Below, piece after piece: positions 1 through 8,801 of a stretch of 64,000 nucleotides of DNA. The notes below the pieces were generated by a model. The model was given only the letters and a program-made list of their open reading frames with translations, made no database searches and was not told the origin of the DNA. Position 1 is the first letter of the stretch; each line of letters opens with the position of its first letter. The stretch is from JAEMQF01 sp963775015 (lineage in GTDB: Bacteria > Pseudomonadota > Gammaproteobacteria > Burkholderiales > Burkholderiaceae_C): assembly GCA_963775015.1 (NCBI GenBank), contig CAVZHI010000019.1, positions 82,937-146,936 of the forward strand, given 5' to 3'. Position numbers and translations under genes: made by a program.

Positions 1-1278
1 GAGCAGCTTTTCGCGGTACGCGTCGAGGTCTTTCACCGGGCGCCGCGCAACCCCCGACGCGGCGGCGGCATGCGCCACGGCCGGCGCGATCCGGATCATG
101 AGGCGCGGGTCGAAGGGCTTGGGAATCAGGTACTCGGGCCCAAAACTGAGCGTCGCGCCGGCGTACGCTGCGGCGACGACTTCGCTCTGTTCGGCCTGGG
201 CCAGATCGGCGATCGCGTGCACCGCCGCGATCTCCATTTCGACGCTGATCGTCGTCGCCCCCGAATCGAGCGCGCCGCGGAAGATGTACGGGAAACACAG
301 GACGTTGTTGATCTGGTTCGGGTAATCGGTGCGTCCCGTCGCCATGATCGCGTCGCTGCGCACCTCCTTCACCTCCTCGGGCATGATTTCGGGCGTCGGA
401 TTCGCGAGCGCAAAAATCACCGGGTTCGGGTTCATGCGCGCGACCATGTCCTTCTTCAGCACGCCGCCGGCCGACAGGCCGAGAAAGATGTCGGCACCGG
501 CGATCGCTTCGCCCAGACTGCGCTGCCCGGTCTCCTGGGCGAAGACCGCCTTGTCGTCGTCCATCAGTTCCTTGCGCCCGGCGTAGACGAGTCCGGCGAG
601 GTCGCTGACCCAGATGTTGTGGCGCGGCATTCCGAGTTTCACGAGCAGCGAGAGGCACGCCAGCGCCGCCGCACCGGCGCCCGATGCGACGAGTTTCACT
701 TCCGTGATCGCCTTGCCCGTGACCTTGAGCGCGTTCAGGATTCCCGCGGCGACGACGATCGCCGTGCCATGCTGGTCGTCGTGGAACACCGGGATCTTCA
801 TGCGCGAGCGCAACGCGCGTTCGACGTAGAAGCAATCCGGCGCCTTGATGTCTTCCAGGTTGATGCCGCCGAAGGTCGGCTCGAGCGCGGCGATCAGGTC
901 GATCAATTTGTCGAGGTTGTTCTCGTTCACTTCGAGGTCGAAGACGTCGATGCCGGCGAACTTCTTGAACAAGACCGCCTTGCCTTCCATGACCGGCTTG
1001 GCGGCGAGCGGGCCGATGTTGCCCAGGCCGAGCACGGCGGTACCGTTCGTGATCACAGCCACCAGGTTGCCACGCGCCGTGTAGCGAAACGCGTTCGTCG
1101 GATCGGCGGCGATTTCTTCGCACGCCGCAGCGACGCCGGGCGAATACGCGAGCGCCAGGTCACGCTGGTTGATGAGCTGTTTCGTCGGCGCGATGGCGAT
1201 CTTGCCGGGCGTCGGGAACTCGTGGTACTCGAGCGCGGCACGGCGCAACTCGACGCGCTTTTCTTCGTAACTGGACAT
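1..1278 (-). CDS. maeB: NADP-dependent malic enzyme, N-terminal part (runs off window)
   Basis: Malic enzyme oxidatively decarboxylates malate to pyruvate and makes NADPH in the cytosol. Reading the minus strand from the ATG at 1276-1278 gives 426 codons with no stop before the window edge, so the C-terminus lies outside. Family motifs are clear: LAYSPGVA (residues 43-50), GLGNIGPLAAKPV (84-96), FHDDQHGTAIV (165-175) and a Rossmann-type VASGAGAAAL (198-207). Large bacterial MaeB proteins carry a C-terminal phosphotransacetylase-like domain; whether this one does cannot be seen. It is divergent from thiL, and the shared 161-base gap should hold both promoters. Confidence 0.93.
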   Translation of the reverse strand, partial: MSSYEEKRVELRRAALEYHEFPTPGKIAIAPTKQLINQRDLALAYSPGVAAACEEIAADPTNAFRYTARGNLVAVITNGTAVLGLGNIGPLAAKPVMEGKAVLFKKFAGIDVFDLEVNENNLDKLIDLIAALEPTFGGINLEDIKAPDCFYVERALRSRMKIPVFHDDQHGTAIVVAAGILNALKVTGKAITEVKLVASGAGAAALACLSLLVKLGMPRHNIWVSDLAGLVYAGRKELMDDDKAVFAQETGQRSLGEAIAGADIFLGLSAGGVLKKDMVARMNPNPVIFALANPTPEIMPEEVKEVRSDAIMATGRTDYPNQINNVLCFPYIFRGALDSGATTISVEMEIAAVHAIADLAQAEQSEVVAAAYAGATLSFGPEYLIPKPFDPRLMIRIAPAVAHAAAASGVARRPVKDLDAYREKLL

Positions 1279-1439
1279 GATCGAATCTTTCGCTGGCGTT
1301 GCAGGGCGTGGGCGTTGCGGGCGGGTCGACGGCGCGCGCCGGGAGGCGCGATTGTCCGAGTGTCGCGCAGGTCTGCACGAGCCTTCACGCGCGGCGCCCA
1401 TAATTCCGCGGCTGCGTTGCCCGACTCGACCCCCTGCCC

Positions 1440-2396
1440 ATGCCTCTTGGCGAATTCGAACTCATAGCCAAGTACTTCAGCCCACCCGTGCGCCGCGCGA
1501 CTCTGGGCGTCGGCGACGACTGCGCGCTGCTCGCACCGGCCGCCGGAATGCAGCTCGCCGTGTCGAGCGACATGCTCGTCGAAGGGCGGCATTTTCTGTC
1601 GACGGTCCAGCCCGACGCACTCGGGCACAAGGCCTTGGCAGTGAACCTGAGCGACCTGGCAGCGTGCGGCGCGGCGCCGCTGGCGTTCACGCTCGCACTC
1701 GCGCTGCCGCGCGCCGACGAGGCGTTCCTCGACGGGTTTTCGCGCGGTCTGCTGGAGTTGGCGCGCGCCCATGACTGCGAACTGGTCGGGGGCGACACGA
1801 CCCAAGGGCCGCTGAACATTTGCATCACCGTATTCGGCGAGGTACCGATCGGCCAGGCGCTGCTGCGCAGCGGCGCACGCGCGGGCGATTCCCTGTACGT
1901 CAGCGGCACGCTCGGCAATGCGCGGCTCGCGCTCGAGTGTTTTCGTGGCACCGTCGAGCTTGCGGGCGATGCCTTCAGCGCAGTGCGCCGCGCGATGGAG
2001 CGCCCCGAGCCGCGGATTGCGCTGGGTCTTGCGTTGCGCGGCGTGGCGTCGAGCGCGATCGACGTCTCCGACGGCTTGCTCGGCGACCTCGGCCACATCC
2101 TTCGCGCTTCGCGCGTCGGCGCGACGCTGCACGCCGAGATGTTGCCGCGCAGCGAAGTGCTCGCAGCACAGCCACAGGCACTGCAACTCGAGTGCCTACT
2201 TGCCGGTGGCGACGATTACGAACTCCTGTTCACGGCGCCGCCGCGGCGCAGCACCGAAGTTCACGCCGCCGCGTTGCACGCCGGCGTGACGGTCACGCAC
2301 ATCGGCAGCATCGACGCGGCCCCGGGGCTGCGCCTGTTCGACGCGGCGGACCGGCCTATCGCGCAGCAGTTCGCCGGCTTCGACCACTTCCGTTAA
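1440..2396 (+). CDS. thiL: Thiamine-monophosphate kinase
   Basis: ThiL phosphorylates thiamine monophosphate to thiamine diphosphate, the last step of cofactor synthesis. The 318-residue product has the family length. It shows the N-terminal GEFELIAKYF start, the metal- and ATP-binding VGDDCAL loop (about residues 23-29), SSDMLVEGRHF (about 41-51) and the C-terminal GGDDYELLF motif. It is the first gene of a tight forward run, thiL-pgpA-cinA-ghrA; in other proteobacteria thiL and pgpA are also adjacent. Confidence 0.95.
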   Translation: MPLGEFELIAKYFSPPVRRATLGVGDDCALLAPAAGMQLAVSSDMLVEGRHFLSTVQPDALGHKALAVNLSDLAACGAAPLAFTLALALPRADEAFLDGFSRGLLELARAHDCELVGGDTTQGPLNICITVFGEVPIGQALLRSGARAGDSLYVSGTLGNARLALECFRGTVELAGDAFSAVRRAMERPEPRIALGLALRGVASSAIDVSDGLLGDLGHILRASRVGATLHAEMLPRSEVLAAQPQALQLECLLAGGDDYELLFTAPPRRSTEVHAAALHAGVTVTHIGSIDAAPGLRLFDAADRPIAQQFAGFDHFR

Positions 2397-2426
2397 GCCA
2401 GCACCGCGACGCCCAGGAAACCGACC

Positions 2427-2981
2427 ATGCCGGATCGCGAATCCACACTCAATCCGCCGATCGCCGGTTCGCCGCGCAAAGGCTCGTCCGGCTTCGCTTT
2501 CAGGCATCCGGCGCGGATCCTGGCTTTCGGTTTTGGCAGCGGGCTCGCGCCGCTTGCGCCGGGAACCGCGGCGACGCTGGCGGCCTGGCTCGGCTTCGCC
2601 GTTCTGCAACCGCACCTGGACGACTTGGGCTGGGCCTTCGCGCTGGGCGCGGCCGCGCTGCTCGGCGTCTGGGCTTGCGCACGAACCGCACGCGAACTCG
2701 GTGTCAGCGACCCGAGTGCCATCGTCTGGGACGAGATCGTCGGATTCGGCTGCGTCCTGTGGCTCGTCACGCCGGCAAGCTTCTGGGCGCAACTCTGGGC
2801 CTTCGTGTTGTTTCGGATTTTCGACATCGCCAAGCCCGGCCCCGTCGCCTGGGCCGACGCGATCTTCAAAGTGCGGCGCGGCGAGGCGATCGGCTGGCGC
2901 CAGGGTTTCGGCATCATGTTCGACGATCTGGTCGCCGCTCTGTGTACGCTGCTCGTGATCGCGTTGTGGAGGTTCATCTGA
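2427..2981 (+). CDS. pgpA: Phosphatidylglycerophosphatase A
   Basis: Membrane phosphatase that removes phosphate from phosphatidylglycerophosphate to make phosphatidylglycerol. The 184-residue product has the PgpA landmarks FGSGLAPLAPGT near the N-terminus, VWDEIVGF in the middle and FRIFDIAKPGPV followed by a DD pair near the C-terminus, with several hydrophobic segments. It lies 30 bases after thiL. Its TGA overlaps the ATG of cinA by one base (2981), which suggests translational coupling. Confidence 0.94.
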   Translation: MPDRESTLNPPIAGSPRKGSSGFAFRHPARILAFGFGSGLAPLAPGTAATLAAWLGFAVLQPHLDDLGWAFALGAAALLGVWACARTARELGVSDPSAIVWDEIVGFGCVLWLVTPASFWAQLWAFVLFRIFDIAKPGPVAWADAIFKVRRGEAIGWRQGFGIMFDDLVAALCTLLVIALWRFI

Positions 2982-3502
2982 TGCCAGTGCCAACCTGCGT
3001 CCCAAAACTCGTGCAGGAGCTGGCGCAGGCGCTGCGCCACCGCGGCGCGACGCTCGCCACCGCAGAATCGTGCACCGGCGGGATGATCGCCGCGGCGTGC
3101 ACCGATCTGGCGGGATCGAGCGACTGGTTCGAGCGCGGCTTCGTCACCTACTCGAACGCGGCGAAGGTCGAGGCCCTGGGCGTCGACGCCGCGCTGCTCG
3201 CGGCGCAGGGTGCGGTGAGCGCCGAAGTGGCGTGCGCGATGGCGCTCGGCGCGCTGCGCCACTCGCACGCCGACCTCGCGGTGGCGGTCACCGGAATCGC
3301 CGGACCGGGTGGCGCGACGCCCGGCAAACCGGTCGGCACCGTCTGGCTCGCCTGGGCTGAGCGCGGCGGCCCGGCGGATTCAGAGTTGCTCGAGTTGCGC
3401 GGCGATCGCGCAGCGGTGCGCGAGCAGACCGTCGTTCACGCCTTGCAACGCCTGTGCGCTCTGGCAGACGCCATGCCCACGCGGGCCGCGGGTCGCCCAT
3501 GA
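2981..3502 (+). CDS. pncC: CinA/PncC-type nicotinamide-nucleotide amidohydrolase
   Basis: The product matches the C-terminal (amidase) domain of CinA, which deamidates nicotinamide mononucleotide to nicotinate mononucleotide in NAD salvage. It shows TAESCTGGMIAAACTD near residues 25-40, FVTYSNAAK and AVTGIAGPGG. A longer open frame extends upstream, but the ATG at 2981 fits best: it overlaps the pgpA stop and has a GGAGG about ten bases ahead. At 173 residues it is the short form lacking the N-terminal molybdopterin-binding-like domain. Its TGA overlaps the next gene by four bases. Confidence 0.92.
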   Translation: MPVPTCVPKLVQELAQALRHRGATLATAESCTGGMIAAACTDLAGSSDWFERGFVTYSNAAKVEALGVDAALLAAQGAVSAEVACAMALGALRHSHADLAVAVTGIAGPGGATPGKPVGTVWLAWAERGGPADSELLELRGDRAAVREQTVVHALQRLCALADAMPTRAAGRP

Positions 3503-4428
3503 GCATCCTGCTCGCCGCCGACTTCGCGCCCGCCGAGTGGGAGGCATGGTGGCCCGCTTTGCACATCGCGCTGCCTGGGGAGACCTTGCTCCGCGAGGGC
3601 GGCGATCTGTCCGGCGTCGAGATCGCGCTCGTCGCGAATCCGCGGCCCGGGTTGCTCGCCAGCTTGCCGCGCTTGCGCCTGATTCAATCGCTCTGGGCCG
3701 GCGTTGACCGGCTTCTGGCCGACCCGACGCTACCGCGCGACGTCCCGCTGGCGCGAATGGTCGATCCGGTGATGAGCCAGGCCATCGCCGAGACCGCGCT
3801 CTGGGCCACGCTCAGCCTGCAGCGCGACCACTTCGACTATGCCGCGCAGCAGCGCCGGCGCGAGTGGCACCAGCGCGCCCAGCGGCGCGCCGACGAACTT
3901 GCGGTTGCCGTGCTCGGTTTGGGCGAAATGGGCCGCGCCGCAGCACAGCGACTCGCCGCCAACGGTTACCGCGTCTCGGGCTGGAGCACCCGCCCGACCG
4001 AGCTCGCGGGAATCGTCACGCGCAGCGGCGCAGCGGCGCTCGCTTCGGTCCTCGGCGACGCGCACATCGTCGTCAACCTGCTGCCGCTGACGCCGGCAAC
4101 GCGCGGCCTCTTCGGGCGCTCAACGTTCGCGCAGATGCAGCGCGGCGCGAGCCTCGTGAACCTGGGCCGAGGCGCGCAGGTGATCGAGCCGGATCTGCTG
4201 CACGCGCTGGACGAAGGCCAGTTGCGCCACGCCGTTCTCGACGTGTTCGCGACCGAACCGCTCGCCGCAGGGCACGCCTTCTGGACGCACCCCCGCATCA
4301 CCGTGCTTCCGCACATTGCCGCGCTCACCGACCCGCGCAGTGCGGCTCAGGTCGTGGCGCGCAATGTGACCGCGTTGCGCGGCGGCGCGCCGCTGGCGCA
4401 CCTTGTCGATCGGTCGCGCGGTTATTGA
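3499..4428 (+). CDS. ghrA: D-2-hydroxyacid dehydrogenase (glyoxylate/hydroxypyruvate reductase A type)
   Basis: NAD(P)H-dependent 2-ketoacid reductase, most like GhrA, which reduces glyoxylate and hydroxypyruvate. The 309-residue product has a typical two-domain layout: QSLWAGVDRLL in the substrate domain, a dinucleotide-binding VLGLGEMGRAAA, and the family signatures VNLLPLTPATRGLFG and LVNLGRGAQVIEPDLL, followed by AVLDVFATEPL. The ATG at 3499 overlaps the preceding stop (ATGA), which favours it over the in-frame ATG 45 bases upstream. The exact substrate is inferred. Confidence 0.82.
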   Translation: MSILLAADFAPAEWEAWWPALHIALPGETLLREGGDLSGVEIALVANPRPGLLASLPRLRLIQSLWAGVDRLLADPTLPRDVPLARMVDPVMSQAIAETALWATLSLQRDHFDYAAQQRRREWHQRAQRRADELAVAVLGLGEMGRAAAQRLAANGYRVSGWSTRPTELAGIVTRSGAAALASVLGDAHIVVNLLPLTPATRGLFGRSTFAQMQRGASLVNLGRGAQVIEPDLLHALDEGQLRHAVLDVFATEPLAAGHAFWTHPRITVLPHIAALTDPRSAAQVVARNVTALRGGAPLAHLVDRSRGY

Positions 4429-4440
4429 GCGCAAATCACA

Positions 4441-5532
4441 TCAAGGCACCAGGGCAAGCCGCAGCGGCGTGCGCGATGACTGCCGCGTCGTCTGCTGGAG
4501 CAGCATCAAGACGAGCTTCTGCAACGCCTGCCAGGGGTCGGCCGGCCAATCGGCGTGGCGCAGGCCTTTCACCAAACCGTCGCAAACGCTCGCCGCCTCG
4601 AGCAGGTGCGACAAGGTGGTCTCGGAGAAAAACGGCAGGGCACGTTCGATGAGGCGTTCGCGCGGACCCCAGACGCGCGCTTCGCGCAGCGCCAGGGGCA
4701 GCGGTTGGCCGCCCTGCACCGCGTCCTTGATGCGTTTCAGCGCGCGAATGTCCTCGGCGATCGCCCAATGCACGAGCACCGCCGCTTCGCCTTCGGCCTG
4801 CAGGCCCTCGAGCATGCGCAGCGCGCGCCCGACCTGGCCGGCGAGAATCGCCTCGCCGAGTTTGAACACGTCGTAGCGCGCCACGTTCAGGACCGCAGTT
4901 TCGATCTGCTCGAAACTCAATTCGCCGCTCGGGTAGAGCAGCGCGAGTTTTTCGATCTCCTGGTGCGCGGCGAGCAGATTGCCTTCGACACGATCGGCGA
5001 AAAAAGCCAGCGCGTGCGCGCCCGCGTCGCCGCCCTGGACGCGCTGGCCACGCTGCGCGAGGCGCTGCGCAATCCATTGCGGCAAGGCCTTGCGTTCGAC
5101 AGCGTCGATGCGGATCGTGACGCCGGCGCGTTCCAGGGCACCGAACCAGGCGCTGCTTTGCTGCGTTCGATCCAGCCGAGGCAGCGACACCAGGGTGACG
5201 TTGCCCGAGCCCGGCTCAGCGACGCTGTCGCAGTAGATCTGCAGCGCGTCGGACCCGTCTTTGCCGGGTTTGCCGCCGGGGATGCGAATCTCGATCAGCT
5301 GCCGGTCGCTGAACAGGCTCAACTCGCGTGCCGCGCCGAGCACGCTGCTCCAATCGAACCGGGCGCCGCTCACGGTGTGGATCTGGCGCTCGCTGCAGCC
5401 GGCGGCGCGCGCCGCGCTGCGCAGCGCGTCGAGCGCCTCCTGCGCAAGCAAGGGTTCATCGCCCCACACGGTGTAGAGCGGGCGCAACCCCTTCCCGAGG
5501 TGCGCCTGCAGCTGGTCGGCTCGTATCTGCAT
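4441..5532 (-). CDS. holA: DNA polymerase III, delta subunit
   Basis: Clamp-loader subunit that opens the beta sliding clamp. The 363-residue product begins MQIRADQLQAHL and has the characteristic LYTVWGDEPLLAQEALDALR at about residues 18-37, where an ATP-binding protein would have its P-loop; delta has none. The internal ALPQWIAQRL and GNLLAAHQEIEKL segments are also typical. It is the last gene of the reverse-strand run bamE-dapB-exbB-exbD-leuS-lptE-holA and lies 18 bases after lptE. It converges on ghrA with only 12 bases between the stops. Confidence 0.95.
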   Translation of the reverse strand: MQIRADQLQAHLGKGLRPLYTVWGDEPLLAQEALDALRSAARAAGCSERQIHTVSGARFDWSSVLGAARELSLFSDRQLIEIRIPGGKPGKDGSDALQIYCDSVAEPGSGNVTLVSLPRLDRTQQSSAWFGALERAGVTIRIDAVERKALPQWIAQRLAQRGQRVQGGDAGAHALAFFADRVEGNLLAAHQEIEKLALLYPSGELSFEQIETAVLNVARYDVFKLGEAILAGQVGRALRMLEGLQAEGEAAVLVHWAIAEDIRALKRIKDAVQGGQPLPLALREARVWGPRERLIERALPFFSETTLSHLLEAASVCDGLVKGLRHADWPADPWQALQKLVLMLLQQTTRQSSRTPLRLALVP

Positions 5533-5550
5533 GCTTGTGACGGCGCCGGC

Positions 5551-6051
5551 CTACAGCACCACCGCGGCGAGGCGCCGCATCACTTGCGCGACGATGTCGT
5601 TTTGCATCGCCGCGTACAGCAGCGCTTCTTCCTGCTCCTTGGCCAGGGCGTTGCTTTCGTTGTAGCTCATGTCGCGGCTGAGCACGATTTCAGTCGTCGG
5701 CAGCAGTTCCAGCCCACGCGCGCTGCGTACGCTGAAGCGAAAGCGGGCGCGCAACTGGACTTCGCGCACCTGGCCGGCGGCCGTGCTCGCGACGACGCTC
5801 TTCTCGCGCTCGTCGCTCAGCGCCTCGAGGATCACCTGCGCCGCCGCCGCGCTGTCCACCACCTGCGTCGTGCGGCTCGCGGCGAAGGTGCGGCGCAACT
5901 CGCGCGCGAGCGGCGACAAGTCCTTGAAGCCCTTCAGCTGGACCGCGCTGAAGTGCAATTCGGGCGCACGCCGCAATTCGAATCCGCAGTGGCTGCTGAG
6001 CGCCGCTGCCACGACAACGGTGACGAGCAGGCCGATGCGTCGCCGAGGCAT
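5551..6051 (-). CDS. lptE: LPS-assembly lipoprotein LptE
   Basis: Outer-membrane lipoprotein that plugs the LptD barrel and helps insert lipopolysaccharide. The 166-residue product has a short signal with a lipobox-like LSSHC-G (Cys at about residue 22), then GFELRRAPEL, which resembles the usual GFHLRG/GFQLR start of mature LptE. The open frame extends upstream through the leuS tail, but the ATG at 6051 gives a proper signal peptide. Position between leuS and holA is the conserved one. The whole gene is overlapped in another frame by the abnormal read-through tail of leuS. Confidence 0.88.
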   Translation of the reverse strand: MPRRRIGLLVTVVVAAALSSHCGFELRRAPELHFSAVQLKGFKDLSPLARELRRTFAASRTTQVVDSAAAAQVILEALSDEREKSVVASTAAGQVREVQLRARFRFSVRSARGLELLPTTEIVLSRDMSYNESNALAKEQEEALLYAAMQNDIVAQVMRRLAAVVL

Positions 6052-8767
6052 CAGAGGCTGAGAGTTTTTCGAGCGTGCCCGAGCAGCACGCCAGAAGGCG
6101 GCCGATGCGATGCTCGCCATAGCCCGAGCTATGGCGAGCATGACGGGGGTACACGACGACGTTGACCAGGCGCCCGGGGACCACCTTGACCATCTTCGGC
6201 GTTGCCGTTCCGCCGAAGCGGTGGACCTCGGGACTTGCCAGCGCCGCAGCGCCGACCGTCGCCTCATCGGCGTCGGCGGCAACGTGGATCACGCCGCGGC
6301 GCTTGCCGTTCACTTGCAACACGAGCTCGATCTGGTCCCGCACGAGCGCCTGCGGGTCGACGGGCGGCCAGGGTGCGTCGAGCAGGTCGCCCCACTGCGC
6401 TGCGTAGCCGAGTTCGTTCCACAACACCCAGGTGAGGTGCGGGCACGCCGGATAGAGCGCGCGCAGCAGAATCGAGAAACCCTCGCGCAAGGCGGGCGGC
6501 GCTTCGCCGCGAAAACCCTCGAGCGCATTCAGCAACTTCATCGCCCCCGAGGCGACGGTGTTGTACTGCATGCGCTCGTAGTCGAACGTGATCTGGCGCA
6601 GCAGCGAGTGGACCTCGAATCGCAATCCGTCCGCTGCAGGCTCGGCGCCGCCGCCGGGTGCCGCGCCGGCACGAATCGCCGCCGCGTTCTTCGCCGCGAA
6701 GCCCCAGACGCGGCGCAGGAACCGGTTCGCGCCCTCGACGCCGGCGTCGTTCCATTCCAGCGTCTGTTCCGGCGGCGACGCGAACATGACGAACAGGCGT
6801 GCCGTGTCGGCACCATAGCGGTCGATCAAGTCCTGCGGGTCGATGCCGTTGTTCTTCGACTTCGACATCGTCGTCCAGCCTTCGTACACGACCGGCTGGC
6901 CATCGCGCTTGGTGCGCGCCGAGAGCACACCGCGGTGCTCGTCGCGCACCACGTCGAGGTCGTGTTCCCACAGGTACTCGCGCCCGCCTTCGCTGCTGGT
7001 GCGAACGAAGGCCTCGTTCAGCACCATGCCTTGCGTGAGCAGGCGCGTGAACGGTTCGTCGACGTTGACCAGCTTCAGGTCGCGCATCACCTTGGTCCAG
7101 AAGCGTGCGTAGAGCAGGTGCAAGATCGCGTGCTCGATGCCGCCGATGTACTGGTCCATCGGCATCCAGTATTGGGTGCCCGCGCCGACCATCGCGGTGG
7201 TGTCGCGCGCATCGCAATAGCGCATGAAGTACCACGAGCTGTCGACGAACGTGTCCATCGTGTCGGTTTCGCGCTTCGCCGGTCGGTTGCAGCGCGGGCA
7301 GGCGACATTCAGGAACGCCTCGCATTGGTTCAGCGGGTTCCCCGACCCGTCGGGGATCAGGTCTTCGGGCAGGAGCACCGGCAACTGGCTTTCCGGCACC
7401 GGCACGACGCCGCAGGCGACGCAATGCACGATCGGAATCGGCGTCCCCCAATAGCGTTGCCGGCTGATGCCCCAGTCGCGCAGGCGCCAGGTGGTTTTTT
7501 TCTCGCCCAGGCCCTTCGCTTGCAGGGCTTCGGCGACGGCGTCGATCGCCGCCGCTGTGCTCAGACTGTCGAAGCCGCCCGAGTTCAGCGTGACGCCGCG
7601 CGTCTTGTCGGCGTACCAGTCCTGCCACGCCGAATCGCTGAACGTCTCGCCCGCGACGGCGATGACCTGCGTGATCGGAACGCCATGCTTGCGCGCGAAC
7701 TCGAAATCGCGCTCGTCATGGCCGGGAACGCCCATCACTGCGCCGTCGCCGTAAGTCATGAGCACATAGTTGCCGACCCAGACCTCGATCCGCTCTTGCG
7801 TCAACGGATGCAGGACTAAGAGTCCGGTGCGAACGCCCTTCTTCTCCTGCATCGCGAGCTCGGCTTCGGTCGTGCCACCGGCCTTGCACTCAGCGAGGAA
7901 CGCCGCGACTTCCGGGCGCAGGCTCGCCGCGTGCAGCGCCAATGGATGTTCCGGAGCGACGGCGCAGAACGTGACGCCCATGATGGTGTCGGCGCGCGTC
8001 GTGAAGACGTGCATGCGGCCCTCGCCGATGAGGGCTCCGGCCGCATCGCGGATCTCGTGCGGGAAAGCGAAGCGCACGCCCACGCTCTTGCCGATCCAGT
8101 TTTCCTGCATCAACTTGACGCGTTCGGGCCAGCCCGGCAGGCTGTGCTGCACCGAGTCGAGCAATTCACTCGCGTACTGCGTGATGTTCAGGTAGTAGCC
8201 CGGGATCTCGCGCTTTTCCACCGGCGCGCCGGAGCGCCAACCGCGCCCGTCGATCACTTGCTCGTTGGCAAGCACGGTCTGGTCCACCGGATCCCAGTTC
8301 ACGACCTGGGTGCGGCGCTGCGCGATTCCGGCCTCGAGCATCTTCAGGAACAACCACTGGTTCCAGCGGTAGTAGTCGGGCGAGCAGGTTGCGACTTCGC
8401 GGCTCCAGTCGATCGCCAGGCCCATCGCCTGCATCTGACGCTTCATCGTCGCGATGTTGTCGTAGGTCCAGCGCGCCGGCGGCACCTTGTTCTTCATCGC
8501 CGCGTTCTCCGCGGGCAGGCCGAACGCGTCCCAGCCCATCGGCATCAACACGTTCATGCCGCGCATGCGCAACTGGCGCGCGAGCATGTCGTTGATCGTG
8601 TAGTTGCGCACATGACCCATGTGCAATTTGCCGCTCGGGTACGGCAGCATCGAGCAGGCGTAGTACTTGGGGCGCGTCGGGTCTTCGCTGACGCGGTAGG
8701 CGTCGGCCGCCGACCACGCGGCTTGCGCCGTGCGCTCGATCTCGCTCGGTTTGAAATCCGGACTCAT
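5690..8767 (-). CDS. leuS: Leucyl-tRNA synthetase (no stop at the expected C-terminus)
   Basis: Class I synthetase that charges tRNA-Leu. Landmarks are the HIGH-type PYPSGKLHMGHVRNY, the editing domain, a zinc-type cysteine cluster (CVACGVV, CPRCNRP) and the KMSKS-type TMSKSKNNG. The ATG at 8767 (MSPDFKPSEIE) is preferred to one 66 bases upstream that overlaps exbD. The conserved C-terminus GRLVNVVV ends at 6152, where LeuS normally stops (about 872 residues). Here the frame stays open for 153 more codons, through a perfect hairpin and the lptE region, to a stop at 5690. That tail is not LeuS-like. A one-base change in the CCCCC run at about 6144-6148 would end the gene at a TAG within the hairpin (6129-6131). 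Confidence 0.93.
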   Translation of the reverse strand: MSPDFKPSEIERTAQAAWSAADAYRVSEDPTRPKYYACSMLPYPSGKLHMGHVRNYTINDMLARQLRMRGMNVLMPMGWDAFGLPAENAAMKNKVPPARWTYDNIATMKRQMQAMGLAIDWSREVATCSPDYYRWNQWLFLKMLEAGIAQRRTQVVNWDPVDQTVLANEQVIDGRGWRSGAPVEKREIPGYYLNITQYASELLDSVQHSLPGWPERVKLMQENWIGKSVGVRFAFPHEIRDAAGALIGEGRMHVFTTRADTIMGVTFCAVAPEHPLALHAASLRPEVAAFLAECKAGGTTEAELAMQEKKGVRTGLLVLHPLTQERIEVWVGNYVLMTYGDGAVMGVPGHDERDFEFARKHGVPITQVIAVAGETFSDSAWQDWYADKTRGVTLNSGGFDSLSTAAAIDAVAEALQAKGLGEKKTTWRLRDWGISRQRYWGTPIPIVHCVACGVVPVPESQLPVLLPEDLIPDGSGNPLNQCEAFLNVACPRCNRPAKRETDTMDTFVDSSWYFMRYCDARDTTAMVGAGTQYWMPMDQYIGGIEHAILHLLYARFWTKVMRDLKLVNVDEPFTRLLTQGMVLNEAFVRTSSEGGREYLWEHDLDVVRDEHRGVLSARTKRDGQPVVYEGWTTMSKSKNNGIDPQDLIDRYGADTARLFVMFASPPEQTLEWNDAGVEGANRFLRRVWGFAAKNAAAIRAGAAPGGGAEPAADGLRFEVHSLLRQITFDYERMQYNTVASGAMKLLNALEGFRGEAPPALREGFSILLRALYPACPHLTWVLWNELGYAAQWGDLLDAPWPPVDPQALVRDQIELVLQVNGKRRGVIHVAADADEATVGAAALASPEVHRFGGTATPKMVKVVPGRLVNVVVYPRHARHSSGYGEHRIGRLLACCSGTLEKLSASDASATHRPARHRCRGSGAQQPLRIRIAACARIALQRGPAEGLQGLVAARARVAPHLRREPHDAGGGQRGGGAGDPRGAERRAREERRREHGRRPGARSPVARPLSLQRTQRAWAGTAADD
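6110..6141. repeat. Perfect 14-bp inverted repeat between leuS core and lptE
   Basis: Arms 6110-6123 (atgctcgccatagc) and 6128-6141 are exact reverse complements around a four-base loop. It lies just after the expected leuS end and before the lptE start. There is no T-run after either arm, so it is not a classic intrinsic terminator. On the minus strand it begins GTCATGCTCGCC, which resembles the GTCATCCCGGCG start of the dispersed palindrome at 43 kb, so it may be a REP-like element. Confidence 0.6.
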
Positions 8768-8801
8768 GGGGTGCGGTGGCTCAAGGTCGGAGCGCGGCGC
8801 T

